The translations under genes and the position numbers were made by a program. This document shows, one piece after another, positions 1-8,257 of a stretch of 64,000 bases of DNA (positions within the stretch are counted from its first letter, which is position 1; each line of letters begins with the position of its first letter). Where the stretch lies: positions 186,001-250,000 of the forward strand of contig NZ_JAFEKF010000001.1 in assembly GCF_016888445.1 (NCBI RefSeq), read 5' to 3'. The notes below the pieces were generated by a model, which was not told the DNA's origin, ran no database searches, and worked only from the letters and a program-made list of their open reading frames with translations. Source of the stretch: Marinomonas ostreistagni (GTDB lineage Bacteria; Pseudomonadota; Gammaproteobacteria; Pseudomonadales; Marinomonadaceae).

Positions 1-710
1 CGATAGTTACTGGCGAGATTTTCTTGGTACTCGGCTAATGAGGCTCTTGATTGCGATGTGGAGGTTTCGGCTTGATCGAGGTTTTCTAGCGTGCCTAGAC
101 CGTTGCGAAAGCGCTGGATAATCAGTTTTTCATTGGTTTCAAGTAGCGCTAAGCGCTGTCGCTCGATGTCAATCGCGCGCTGGTTTGCAATCAGCAGAAG
201 CCAGTTTTTCATCACATTAGCCGCTAAGCTGGCTTGACTGGCGCGATAGGTTTCACTGTCGCTAGCAAGGGTTTTAAGCGCGGCGGACTCCCGATCGGCA
301 AGCTGTGCCCATAGATCAAGCTCCCAGCTTATGTTGGCGCTGGCGCTGTAGCGGGTATCGCTGTCTTGCTCGCGGTTAGCTGAGACACTGGTGTCTACTT
401 GAGGCAGTTGTTCACCTTGCACGCTGCGAATATTCCAACGGCTGGCTTCCAGTGAGAGCGCTGTACGCTGCAGACTAGGGTTGCCAGCTAAGGCTTGTTT
501 AATAAGCCTATCTAACTGGTCAGAAGCGATTAAATCGCCTAAATGTAGCGTGCTTTCGTCACCTTCGGGGCGTCCAAAAACGTGTTGTTGTTCGGTCTCT
601 AGCTGGTTTTGGGCATCGGCTTGATAGTCATGACGCTCGGACAGATGATTACAACCTGTCAGCCCTACAAGGCAAAGCATCAGCAGTGGAAGTTTGGCGC
701 TAGGTGTCAT
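1..710 (-). CDS. TolC/NodT-family outer membrane efflux lipoprotein (3' part outside window)
   Basis: The gene starts at ATG 710 and runs off the left edge, so only about 236 N-terminal residues are visible. The N-terminus is a lipoprotein signal with lipobox LTGC, giving an acylated Cys near residue 20. The body has the long polar helices of TolC-like channels, including the stretches NPSLQRTALSLEASRWNIRS and ELDLWAQLADRESAALKTLA. The latter is typical of NodT-type outer membrane factors of RND or MFS pumps, including the conserved W-E-L-D-L-W-like segment. The protein would form the outer membrane duct of a tripartite exporter. Its fusion protein and pump genes, if adjacent, lie outside the window, so the substrate cannot be inferred. 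Confidence 0.85.
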   Translation of the reverse strand, partial: MTPSAKLPLLMLCLVGLTGCNHLSERHDYQADAQNQLETEQQHVFGRPEGDESTLHLGDLIASDQLDRLIKQALAGNPSLQRTALSLEASRWNIRSVQGEQLPQVDTSVSANREQDSDTRYSASANISWELDLWAQLADRESAALKTLASDSETYRASQASLAANVMKNWLLLIANQRAIDIERQRLALLETNEKLIIQRFRNGLGTLENLDQAETSTSQSRASLAEYQENLASNY

Positions 711-926
711 AGCCGCTCCGATCATTAAAACAACCCAGTTCTACAGTACAAGAAAGTTAATTATACCGAGGTGAATGACAGATTGTTTACTGTTTCAAAT
801 GCAAAGAAAAGTAAAGACCACTGAATCTTGACATAGTTGCAGTCTGCGGTCGTCGTTGGGCTGTTGCTAGGCTGGCAAAGCGCTAGCAGAGGTGCGACAC
901 TTACCGATTAATAGGAAAGCTTAAAT

Positions 927-1280
927 TTGGTTATGTCTGATTGGTCTGTTTATATCATCAAAACGGGGCTTAACACCCTATATACGGGTGTCACGACTGA
1001 TGTTACGCGCCGCTTTGAAGAGCATGCCTCGTCGGGCAAAAAGAGTGCGCGTTATTTGCGTGGCAAAGCGCCTTTGACGTTGGTGTGGCATGAGCGCGTA
1101 GCGGGCAAGCGTGTCGCCATGCAGCTTGAGTATCGCATTAAGCGATTGGCACGTCCGCTTAAAGACAAAATTGTTGCAGGTGAGATTGCTTTGGTAGCCC
1201 TGTTTCCAGAGGTTTTTGACGCGGCCGATGTCTGTGGAGCGGGCACATCAGTCGGCATCATTAGTGAAGTGACAAAATAG
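927..1280 (+). CDS. GIY-YIG nuclease superfamily protein (UPF0213/YhbQ-like)
   Basis: This is a small single-domain GIY-YIG protein. The VYII...LYTG pair near residues 8-20 is the family's GIY/YIG core, followed by the conserved Arg in TRRFEEH and a downstream Glu in LEYRIKRL. YhbQ-like proteins are about 100 residues and their physiological role is poorly defined; a DNA-nicking activity is known for relatives. A TTG at 927 lies 7 nt after AGGAAAG and is taken as the start. ATG 933 (115 aa) is an almost equal alternative because the GIY core follows directly. The stop codon overlaps the ribosome binding site of the next gene, so the two are probably cotranscribed. Confidence 0.85.
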   Translation: MVMSDWSVYIIKTGLNTLYTGVTTDVTRRFEEHASSGKKSARYLRGKAPLTLVWHERVAGKRVAMQLEYRIKRLARPLKDKIVAGEIALVALFPEVFDAADVCGAGTSVGIISEVTK

Positions 1281-1289
1281 GAATAACGC

Positions 1290-1655
1290 ATGATTCGAGG
1301 TATTGAACGTGTGGTTTTAACCGTCAGCAACCGCGCTCAGGCGCTGGACTTTTATCAGCGTGTATTGCAGATGTCGCGGTTACAGCAGACGCAAGATTGT
1401 GTCGTTGCGGGCACGCAAATTATTCAATTTCAGCTGTTAGGGGAAGAGATGCGCCATCACGCATTAGAAGGGGCGGCGCACCTTTGTTTGTCTACAGATT
1501 GGGGCATGGACGATCTGCTCCAGCACTTAGATAAGCATGCGGTGATGGTGCTAGAAGGCCCCATCAAACAGTCAACGGCGCAAGGGCAATGCCAAGCGGT
1601 GTTTTTTAATGATCTTGATAACAACCTGATTGAAGTACGTAGCTATTCCGTCTAA
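1290..1655 (+). CDS. VOC (glyoxalase/bleomycin-resistance fold) family protein
   Basis: This 121-residue protein has the two beta-alpha-beta-beta-beta modules of the vicinal-oxygen-chelate superfamily: RVVLTVSNRAQALDFYQRVL near the N-terminus and FFNDLDNNLIEVRSYSV at the C-terminus. The Glu in NLIEV matches the usual C-terminal metal ligand and His in HLCLS a second one. The first ligand, normally the His before VVLTV, is Arg here, so classical metal chemistry may be altered. ATG 1290 follows AGGAATAAC, which overlaps the preceding stop codon. The substrate is unknown. It ends 7 bp from the convergent srkA. Confidence 0.8.
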   Translation: MIRGIERVVLTVSNRAQALDFYQRVLQMSRLQQTQDCVVAGTQIIQFQLLGEEMRHHALEGAAHLCLSTDWGMDDLLQHLDKHAVMVLEGPIKQSTAQGQCQAVFFNDLDNNLIEVRSYSV

Positions 1656-1662
1656 GACTGAA

Positions 1663-2622
1663 TTAGCGCCAGTTGCCCCAATTTTTATAAATGTCCTCAA
1701 GATCGGCGATGTGTTGTTGCCAATACTCTTTTGTTTGAAAATGTGGGAAGAGTTTAGGGAAGGCCGGATCTTGCCAACGTTGGGCGATCCAAGCGGTATA
1801 TACGACACTTCGCTCGGCCATAAACGCATCGATCAAATCGAGCTCGCGGGTATCAAATGGGGTGTAGGTTTCATAGCCTTCGATCAGCTCACTAAGCTGC
1901 TGGCGCTTGGTATCATGATCGGAGATATGTAACCACAAATCCTGTACCGCGTACCCCATACGACAATCGTCAAAATCCAGCAGCGTGAGTTGACCTTGAT
2001 GGTTGAGGACATTGCTACGATGGCAGTCGCCGTGAATGCAACGCAGACGCTTAGGATGAGCATCCAGCGTTTGTTGGCTGCGTACGATTAATTGCTCAAT
2101 TAGTCGTACGTAATCTGCACGCAACGAGGCCGGCAAGTGCTCACTTTGTAGCACCAGCTGACTTGCCTGTTGCATGCGCTCAACTGGGCTTAAGGTTGGG
2201 CGTTCTGTAAGCTCTACTGCAGCGCTTGCATGATGCATGGCCCCGATTAGTTCACCTAACTGAAACAGTTGATCAAGGTTACCCGCTTCAGGAGCATCAC
2301 CTGGTAGTTTGGGCGTTACACTAAAGTAAAAGCCTTGGTGCTCAAACACTGACTGCTGCTCGATTAAAAGCGGTTTGGCTACGGCAATATCGTCTGCTGC
2401 TAGGCGTTGCAGGAGGTCGTGCTCTTCTTGGATTTGCGCTTTGTTCCAGCGGCCAGGGCGATAAAACTTGGCAATCACTGGCGTTGAGTCTTCGATTCCT
2501 ACTTGGTAAACACGGTTTTCGTAGCTGTTTAAAGGATATAGGCGGTAGTCGCTGTAGAGGCCAATGGACTCCAGAGCGTCCATAATAAGATCTGGAGATA
2601 ATTGACTGTAGGGATGTTGCAT
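1663..2622 (-). CDS. srkA: Stress response kinase A (YihE/SrkA-type Ser/Thr protein kinase)
   Basis: This 319-residue protein matches E. coli SrkA (about 328 aa), a cytoplasmic eukaryotic-like Ser/Thr kinase of the Cpx stress response that protects against stress-induced death. The catalytic loop HGDCHRSN (His197, Asp199, Asn204) and the metal-binding DFDD (Asp216) are intact. AKFYRPGRW supplies the nucleotide-binding Lys around residue 52. The gene lies 27 bp downstream of the response regulator-TPR gene on the same strand, so the two may be cotranscribed. Choline/aminoglycoside kinase-like enzymes share this fold, but the length and N-terminal segment favour SrkA. Confidence 0.9.
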   Translation of the reverse strand: MQHPYSQLSPDLIMDALESIGLYSDYRLYPLNSYENRVYQVGIEDSTPVIAKFYRPGRWNKAQIQEEHDLLQRLAADDIAVAKPLLIEQQSVFEHQGFYFSVTPKLPGDAPEAGNLDQLFQLGELIGAMHHASAAVELTERPTLSPVERMQQASQLVLQSEHLPASLRADYVRLIEQLIVRSQQTLDAHPKRLRCIHGDCHRSNVLNHQGQLTLLDFDDCRMGYAVQDLWLHISDHDTKRQQLSELIEGYETYTPFDTRELDLIDAFMAERSVVYTAWIAQRWQDPAFPKLFPHFQTKEYWQQHIADLEDIYKNWGNWR

Positions 2623-2649
2623 GAGGTACTCGATTTAGGGCGGTCGGGG

Positions 2650-3921
2650 CTACACTAGCCCCAAACGTTTTTTAAGGGTGTATTCTTGCGCTTCGGTTAA
2701 GGGGGAAGCTTTGCCGTCTTTGATTAACCGATTCCAGTTAGTCCAGCTTTTAATAGCTTCGCCAATATGATTGCGCGTCACGTATTGCTGTACTTCGATT
2801 CGGAAGGAGTTGGTAACAGCAACAGGGCTAGCTTTGCCGATAATGCGTAAACGTGTCAGTGAGCGTTTGAATTTATCGTTAAGCAGTTTACTGTTTTCAC
2901 CTTCTGAGGCGATCAAATTAGTGATGGCTTGTAGATGATCATAATACATATCAACGGTTTCATCGACGGTATCGCGGCTTAAGCGAATCACGCGTGCGTA
3001 GGCTTGTTCTGCTGAGGCCCAGTCTTTGAGTTTGGCGCTGATATCGCCTAGGCGTTTGCTGCGCTCTGCTGAGCGTGGTGACACTTCAAGCACCGAGCGT
3101 AATGCTTGCTGCGCTTGTTCTAAGTTCCCCATCTGTTCTTGTGCATCGGCCAGTAAATCGTAGGCGGATAAAAAGTGGCGACTAAGGCTAATGGTTGTCT
3201 CAAGATTTTTGGCGGCGCCGGCGTATTGCCCCAGCGACATTTCACATTGGGCGATGCCATAGTAGGCCCAAGCCAAGTTTTTATGCTTTTGCGTGATCAG
3301 CATGTAGTGCGTTTTGGCTTCTTTAAAGCTGCCTTGCGCGTGCAAAGACTCACCGATCGACTTCAAACACAAATTCGCGTAAGGCTTGTGTTTGGCCATG
3401 ATGGCCTTAGCCTCTTCGATAACTGCCGGCCAATCTTCGTTTATGCGTGCTTTATTGAGTTTATTAAAGGCTTTTTTCTGCTGGATCACGCGGCCCAAAC
3501 GACGCATAAAGGCTTCGGGCGGGAAGGGTTTGACCAAGTAGCTGTCGGGTTGGTATTCAAGCACGCTGACTACTGCCTCATAGGCGGTATCAGCGGTAAT
3601 CATCATGAAAATAGTCGAATGGTCTAGCGCATAGGTTTTGCGCGTGACTTCCAAAAGCTGCTGGCCATCCACACTGCCACCTAAATTGTAGTCAGATAAT
3701 ACGATGTCATAGCGCCCGTCAAGAATTCGCTTAAGTGCTGCTTGGCCGGATGGCTCGATATCGATTTTGGCATAACCTAAACTGCTCATTAGCGATTTCA
3801 GCATAATGCGCATTTCGCCAATATCTTCGACAATTAAAACCCGTTTATTTGCTACCGATTCTTTCTTATCCTCGCCTTTTTTAGCGAGGTTTTGAAAATC
3901 TGGCACACTGATATCTGCCAC
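2650..3921 (-). CDS. Response regulator receiver protein with C-terminal TPR repeats
   Basis: This 423-residue protein starts at GTG 3921, with AAGGA 7 nt upstream. Residues about 26-145 form an intact receiver domain: acidic pair Glu32/Asp33, phospho-acceptor Asp77 in IVLSDYNLGG, Thr in MMITADT and Lys in YLVKPFPP. The rest is a series of TPR helices, for example AWAYYGIAQCEMSLGQYAGAA. No DNA-binding or enzymatic output domain is seen, so output is probably through TPR protein contacts. No partner histidine kinase is adjacent. It lies between glgX (119 bp upstream) and srkA. A link to glycogen control is suggested only by position. Confidence 0.85.
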   Translation of the reverse strand: MADISVPDFQNLAKKGEDKKESVANKRVLIVEDIGEMRIMLKSLMSSLGYAKIDIEPSGQAALKRILDGRYDIVLSDYNLGGSVDGQQLLEVTRKTYALDHSTIFMMITADTAYEAVVSVLEYQPDSYLVKPFPPEAFMRRLGRVIQQKKAFNKLNKARINEDWPAVIEEAKAIMAKHKPYANLCLKSIGESLHAQGSFKEAKTHYMLITQKHKNLAWAYYGIAQCEMSLGQYAGAAKNLETTISLSRHFLSAYDLLADAQEQMGNLEQAQQALRSVLEVSPRSAERSKRLGDISAKLKDWASAEQAYARVIRLSRDTVDETVDMYYDHLQAITNLIASEGENSKLLNDKFKRSLTRLRIIGKASPVAVTNSFRIEVQQYVTRNHIGEAIKSWTNWNRLIKDGKASPLTEAQEYTLKKRLGLV

Positions 3922-4040
3922 GTTTTATTCCTTACTGCCGATCGTTTTTTATGTTGTTGCTTAGTCGTTGGGGCAGGAAAGCTCAAAGGCTGAGCTCTCC
4001 ATTCGACGGATCGGGTTAACTGATTTGATTAATTATAATA

Positions 4041-6071
4041 CTACGACTCTAACTCAATTAGCAGAACGGAGCGAGTATCGATTGATAAATTGTTCGCTTC
4101 ACGCTGATACGCACCGCTGGCAAATAAGACTTCTTTAAACTGATGCTGCGCTGGCACGGTTACGGTAAGCGGTAGATCCTCGCGGTAAAAAATTAGCCAT
4201 AGGCAAGTATTTTGCTCACCCCGCCGCAGCGTTAAAGACAGAAAGTCTTGCTCGGGATTATCCCAATCTTGTTGCGACATGGGTTGCCCATCTTCATTAA
4301 ACCAGTCGACTTGATCGCTTTGTTTGTGGGCATAGAGCGGATCATCTGGCAGCAGCGCTTCGGCCAAAATAGGATGCTGCTGGCGTAAACTGAGCAAATT
4401 ACTAATCGTTGTTTGCAAGGTCTTGGCAGACTCAGGTACTTGCTGCCAAGCCAGCCAAGTAAGATCGTTGTCTTGGCAATAGGCATTGTTATTGCCATTT
4501 TGGCTGTGACACAGCTCATCTCCGCCTAACAGGTGAGGCGTTCCTTGGCTTAGCAATAGTGTCGCCAAGAAGCAGTTTTGCTGATTTAAGCGCGCGGCTT
4601 GGATACGCGGATCATCACTTGGGCCTTCAGCGCCGAAGTTTTGGCTAATGTTGTCACCGTGCCCGTCGCGGTTGTGCTCTTTGTTGGCTAGGTTATGACG
4701 ACGGTGGTACGACACCAAATCTTGCAAGGTATAGCCATCGTGGTAAGTAATGAAGTTGACCGAGTGTAGAGCGCACTTGTGGCCTTTATGAAACACATCG
4801 CGTGAGCCCATAATACGGGTAGCAAACTCCGGCACCACGTCAGAATCGCCACGCCAAAAACGTCTAATGCTGTCGCGATATTTATCGTTACATTCTAAAA
4901 AGCCACGTGGGAAATGGCCCACTTGATAGCCATCTGGGCCAATATCCCAAGGTTCCATCACTAAGGTCGTTTGGCTCAAAATGGGGTCTTGTAAGATGGC
5001 TTGTAGCAACGGAGAGGTGGGCGAAAAGTCGTGTTGCTCACGCCCCAAATCAACGCCTAAATCAAAGCGAAAGCCATCTACGCCCATGCTTTCGACCCAG
5101 TAGCGCATGCTGTCACAGACGAGCCGCACGGTGGCTGGATGATAGGTATTTACGCAGTTGCCACAGCCTGTGTAGTTTAAATACTGACCGTCTTGGTGGC
5201 GGTAATAGATCGCATTATCTAGGCCGCGATAGCAACTGGTGCCTTGGCCGATCTCACCTTCTGCTGTGTGGTTGTAAACCACATCAAGTATGACTTCAAA
5301 GCCTGCTTCATGAAACGTGGCGATCATGGTTTGGCATTCACTGACCGCATCTTGCTGGGCATAGCGATCATCCGGGGTAAAGAAATTAATCGGGTTGTAG
5401 CCCCAGTAATTATTGAGGCCTTTGTCTTGCAGGTGTGGCTCGTCGGCAAAGGCAAAGCAGGGCATGATCTGAATGGTGCTGATACCAAGTGCTTTAAGAT
5501 GCTCAAGCGCTGGCTCACTGCAAGCGCCTAAATAGGTGCCTTGTAAAGCTGGGTCAATGTCTAGATGTTGACTGAACCCTTTGATGTGCATTTCGTACAA
5601 GCAGCGTTGCTCGCGCTCTATATTGGGCTTATGGGCTCTGTCAGCCGCCGGTATTTGACGCACGATGGCTTTGGGGATGGAAGCGGCCGAATCATGCTGA
5701 TCCATTTGCCCCTCGCCACTGACACTGATGTGTTCGGGGTGAAATGTCAGGCGGCCGCTGAGAGCCTTGGCGTATGGGTCGATCAGTAACTTGTGCGGAT
5801 TAAACACATGCATGGCGGCGGGCTCAAATGGACCGTCAGCGCGCAGACCATAATGCTGCCCTTCATGCACGTCCAGTACTTCCATGTGCCAGATACCGCG
5901 CTGCTTATGCTCGAAGGGAAGGTGGGCTATTTCATCCCCTTGTTCATTAAACAGACATAGATAGAGTTGGCTAGCATGTTCAGAAAACACCGCAAAGTTG
6001 ACCCCATTGGCGGTCGGTGTCGCGCCTAAGGGCAAGGGGGAACCTAATTCGATTTGCCAATGTCGGGTCAT
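4041..6071 (-). CDS. glgX: Glycogen debranching enzyme GlgX (isoamylase-type, GH13)
   Basis: GlgX hydrolyses alpha-1,6 branches of phosphorylase-limit glycogen. The 676-residue product has an N-terminal CBM48-like domain and a GH13 barrel with nucleophile Asp337 in DGFRFDLGVD, acid Glu373 in VMEPWDIGPDGYQVG and the third carboxylate Asp445 in FITYHDGYTL. All are arranged as in isoamylase/GlgX. The start at ATG 6071 is chosen over an in-frame GTG-type extension to 6101 because AAGGAAAA lies just upstream. It begins 11 bp after the glgB stop, so it is likely translated from the same message. Maltodextrin rather than glycogen as substrate cannot be excluded. Confidence 0.93.
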   Translation of the reverse strand: MTRHWQIELGSPLPLGATPTANGVNFAVFSEHASQLYLCLFNEQGDEIAHLPFEHKQRGIWHMEVLDVHEGQHYGLRADGPFEPAAMHVFNPHKLLIDPYAKALSGRLTFHPEHISVSGEGQMDQHDSAASIPKAIVRQIPAADRAHKPNIEREQRCLYEMHIKGFSQHLDIDPALQGTYLGACSEPALEHLKALGISTIQIMPCFAFADEPHLQDKGLNNYWGYNPINFFTPDDRYAQQDAVSECQTMIATFHEAGFEVILDVVYNHTAEGEIGQGTSCYRGLDNAIYYRHQDGQYLNYTGCGNCVNTYHPATVRLVCDSMRYWVESMGVDGFRFDLGVDLGREQHDFSPTSPLLQAILQDPILSQTTLVMEPWDIGPDGYQVGHFPRGFLECNDKYRDSIRRFWRGDSDVVPEFATRIMGSRDVFHKGHKCALHSVNFITYHDGYTLQDLVSYHRRHNLANKEHNRDGHGDNISQNFGAEGPSDDPRIQAARLNQQNCFLATLLLSQGTPHLLGGDELCHSQNGNNNAYCQDNDLTWLAWQQVPESAKTLQTTISNLLSLRQQHPILAEALLPDDPLYAHKQSDQVDWFNEDGQPMSQQDWDNPEQDFLSLTLRRGEQNTCLWLIFYREDLPLTVTVPAQHQFKEVLFASGAYQREANNLSIDTRSVLLIELES

Positions 6072-6082
6072 GCTTTTTTCCT

Positions 6083-8257
6083 TTATGACTGGGGGCACCA
6101 TTTCAATGCAATCACACTTAAGGGCGGCAGAGGCACGCCAATACTTTGCTCGCGGCCGTGACTTGCTGGGCCATCGGCGATGACTTCTGTTGGTACCTGA
6201 TAACCACTGCCGCAGTATTGCGCAGCGTCAGAATTGAAAAGCAATTCATAGCGTCCTGCCTGAGGCGTGCCGATACGGTAATGCTCATGAGGCGTTGGCG
6301 TAAAGTTCACCAGTACCACAAGGTGCTCCTCTGATTGCTTTGCTTTACGTACAAAGGCTAACGTTGAGTTGCTCGCATCATCGTAGCTGATCCACTCAAA
6401 CCCTTGATATGAGTGATCCAGTTGCATTGCGGCTTGCTGTTGGTATAAGTGATTTAAGGTCTTAGTAACTTGCTGTTGGCCCGCATGATAGTCCACGTCT
6501 AATAAATGCCAATCTAAGGAGCGTTCGTGGCTCCACTCTTGGCCTTGGGCCAGTTCATTGCCCATGAAGTTGAGCTTTTTGCCTGGGTGGAAGTACATAT
6601 AGCTGGTAAATGCGCGTAAGTTCGCGAATTTCTGCCAAGCGTCGCCAGGCATTTTGGCAATCATTGAGCCTTTACCATGAACCACTTCGTCATGGGAGAT
6701 CGGTAAAATGAACTGCTCATCAAAGGCATACACCATAGAAAAACTTAAGCTACCTTGATGGTACTGACGGTATATCGGGTCTTTGTTGATGTAGGCTAAT
6801 GAGTCATTCATCCAGCCCATGTTCCACTTAAAGCCAAAGCCTAAGCCGTTCATATAGGTGGGCTTAGATACGCCTGGAAACGCTGTGGACTCTTCTGCCA
6901 CGGTAAAACAGCGCGGATGGTTAAGGTAGATGGTTTCGTTGAGGCGACGAATAAAGCTGATGGCCTCATAGTTGTGATTGCCACCATCCACATTGGGAAT
7001 CCATTCGCCTTCTTCGCGGGAGTAATCAAGATACAGCATTGACGCCACCGCATCGACGCGCAGACCGTCGATATGGAACTCTGATAACCAATAATTGGCA
7101 TTACTGATCAAATAGTCGACTACGTGCTCTTTGCCAAAGTCGTAAATCAGTGAGTTCCATTCGGTGTGCCAACCCTTTTTAGGATCGGAATATTCGTATT
7201 GTTTGCTGCCATCAAAGTCAGCAAGGCCATGACTGTCGGTTGGGAAGTGAGCGGGCACCCAATCCATGATGACGCCAATGCCGGCTTGGTGAAACGCATC
7301 TACAAGCGCACGGAATTCATCTGCGGTGCCAAAGCGCGAGGTCGGAGCATACAGACCAATTGGTTGGTAACCCCAAGAGCCATCAAATGGGTATTCCATC
7401 ACGGGCAAGAGTTCAATATGGGTGTAGCCCATCTCGACCACGTAAGGCACCAGTTGCTCTTTAAGCTCGGTATAGCTAAGTGAGCGACCGTCTAAGTGTT
7501 TACGCCAAGAGCCTAAGTGCACCTCATAGATGCTCATTGGATGTTCGTATACATCAACAACATCGCGCTCGGTCCAGGCTTTATCTTGCCAAGTGTATGT
7601 GTCTTGTGCGCAAACTACGCTGGCAAACGAGGGAAACTGCTCGATGCGTTTAGCAAACGGGTCGGTGCGATGTGGTAGCAGCTCGCCATTGGCGGCGCGT
7701 AGCTCAATTTTATAGCGCGCGCCTGGTCCCACATCAGGAATAAAAAGTCGCCAAACACCATCACCATTACTCGACATCGGGTGTAAACGACCATCCCAGC
7801 CATTAAAGTCACCGATGATGGAGACCGAGCGTGCCGCAGGGGCATAAACCCCGAAGCGGGTACCGTCAATGGCGAGGTCGTCGTTGATTTGCACGCGGCG
7901 TGGTAAGGCACCTTCTTTTTTATACAAGGTGGCACTGTGGTGCGCCTCATCGGAGAAGGTCGCCTCCGAAAACTGATAAGCATCGACAATGGTGAAGACA
8001 TCATCGCCATAATGCACTTTTAGCTTGTAATAACCGGTTGGTACGGTATCGGGCCATGGCAGGGTAAAGAGCCCATCTGGCTCATGAGGTGTCATGACAC
8101 CAATATGCTGGTCCGTGGTGATGTCGAGTACTTCGATCCGCGTTGCGTTCGGACGCCAAGCTGTCAGGGTAAAGCCACCACTGGTGTTAGGCTTCAGTCC
8201 AAGGCAACTAAAGGGGTCGGAACAGCGAGCGTTGATCACGTCGTTCAGAAGGTCCAT
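6083..8257 (-). CDS. glgB: 1,4-alpha-glucan branching enzyme GlgB
   Basis: GlgB creates the alpha-1,6 branch points of glycogen. The 724-residue length matches E. coli GlgB (about 728). There are two N-terminal beta domains (CBM48 around residues 125-200), then the GH13 barrel with DWVPAHFPTD, nucleophile Asp402 in HIDGLRVDAV, acid Glu455 in VAEEST and Asp523 in LPISHDEVVHGKGSM. Its ATG abuts the TAA of the upstream phosphorylase-kinase-like gene with no spacer, which implies translational coupling. No glgC, glgA or glgP is next to it, unlike classical glg operons. Confidence 0.96.
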   Translation of the reverse strand: MDLLNDVINARCSDPFSCLGLKPNTSGGFTLTAWRPNATRIEVLDITTDQHIGVMTPHEPDGLFTLPWPDTVPTGYYKLKVHYGDDVFTIVDAYQFSEATFSDEAHHSATLYKKEGALPRRVQINDDLAIDGTRFGVYAPAARSVSIIGDFNGWDGRLHPMSSNGDGVWRLFIPDVGPGARYKIELRAANGELLPHRTDPFAKRIEQFPSFASVVCAQDTYTWQDKAWTERDVVDVYEHPMSIYEVHLGSWRKHLDGRSLSYTELKEQLVPYVVEMGYTHIELLPVMEYPFDGSWGYQPIGLYAPTSRFGTADEFRALVDAFHQAGIGVIMDWVPAHFPTDSHGLADFDGSKQYEYSDPKKGWHTEWNSLIYDFGKEHVVDYLISNANYWLSEFHIDGLRVDAVASMLYLDYSREEGEWIPNVDGGNHNYEAISFIRRLNETIYLNHPRCFTVAEESTAFPGVSKPTYMNGLGFGFKWNMGWMNDSLAYINKDPIYRQYHQGSLSFSMVYAFDEQFILPISHDEVVHGKGSMIAKMPGDAWQKFANLRAFTSYMYFHPGKKLNFMGNELAQGQEWSHERSLDWHLLDVDYHAGQQQVTKTLNHLYQQQAAMQLDHSYQGFEWISYDDASNSTLAFVRKAKQSEEHLVVLVNFTPTPHEHYRIGTPQAGRYELLFNSDAAQYCGSGYQVPTEVIADGPASHGREQSIGVPLPPLSVIALKWCPQS

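Noticed and set aside
3175-3627. 150-codon open frame on the plus strand inside the response regulator-TPR gene
   Set aside because: It is antisense to a well-supported gene; its translation shows no family motif and it has no ribosome site.
4907-5789. Several open frames on the plus strand within glgX
   Set aside because: They are antisense to the conserved catalytic core of glgX and have basic, low-similarity translations without ribosome sites.
6071-6101. Longer start for glgX overlapping glgB by 19 bp
   Set aside because: The internal ATG 6071 has AAGGAAAA just upstream and gives the normal N-terminus; the extension adds unconserved residues.
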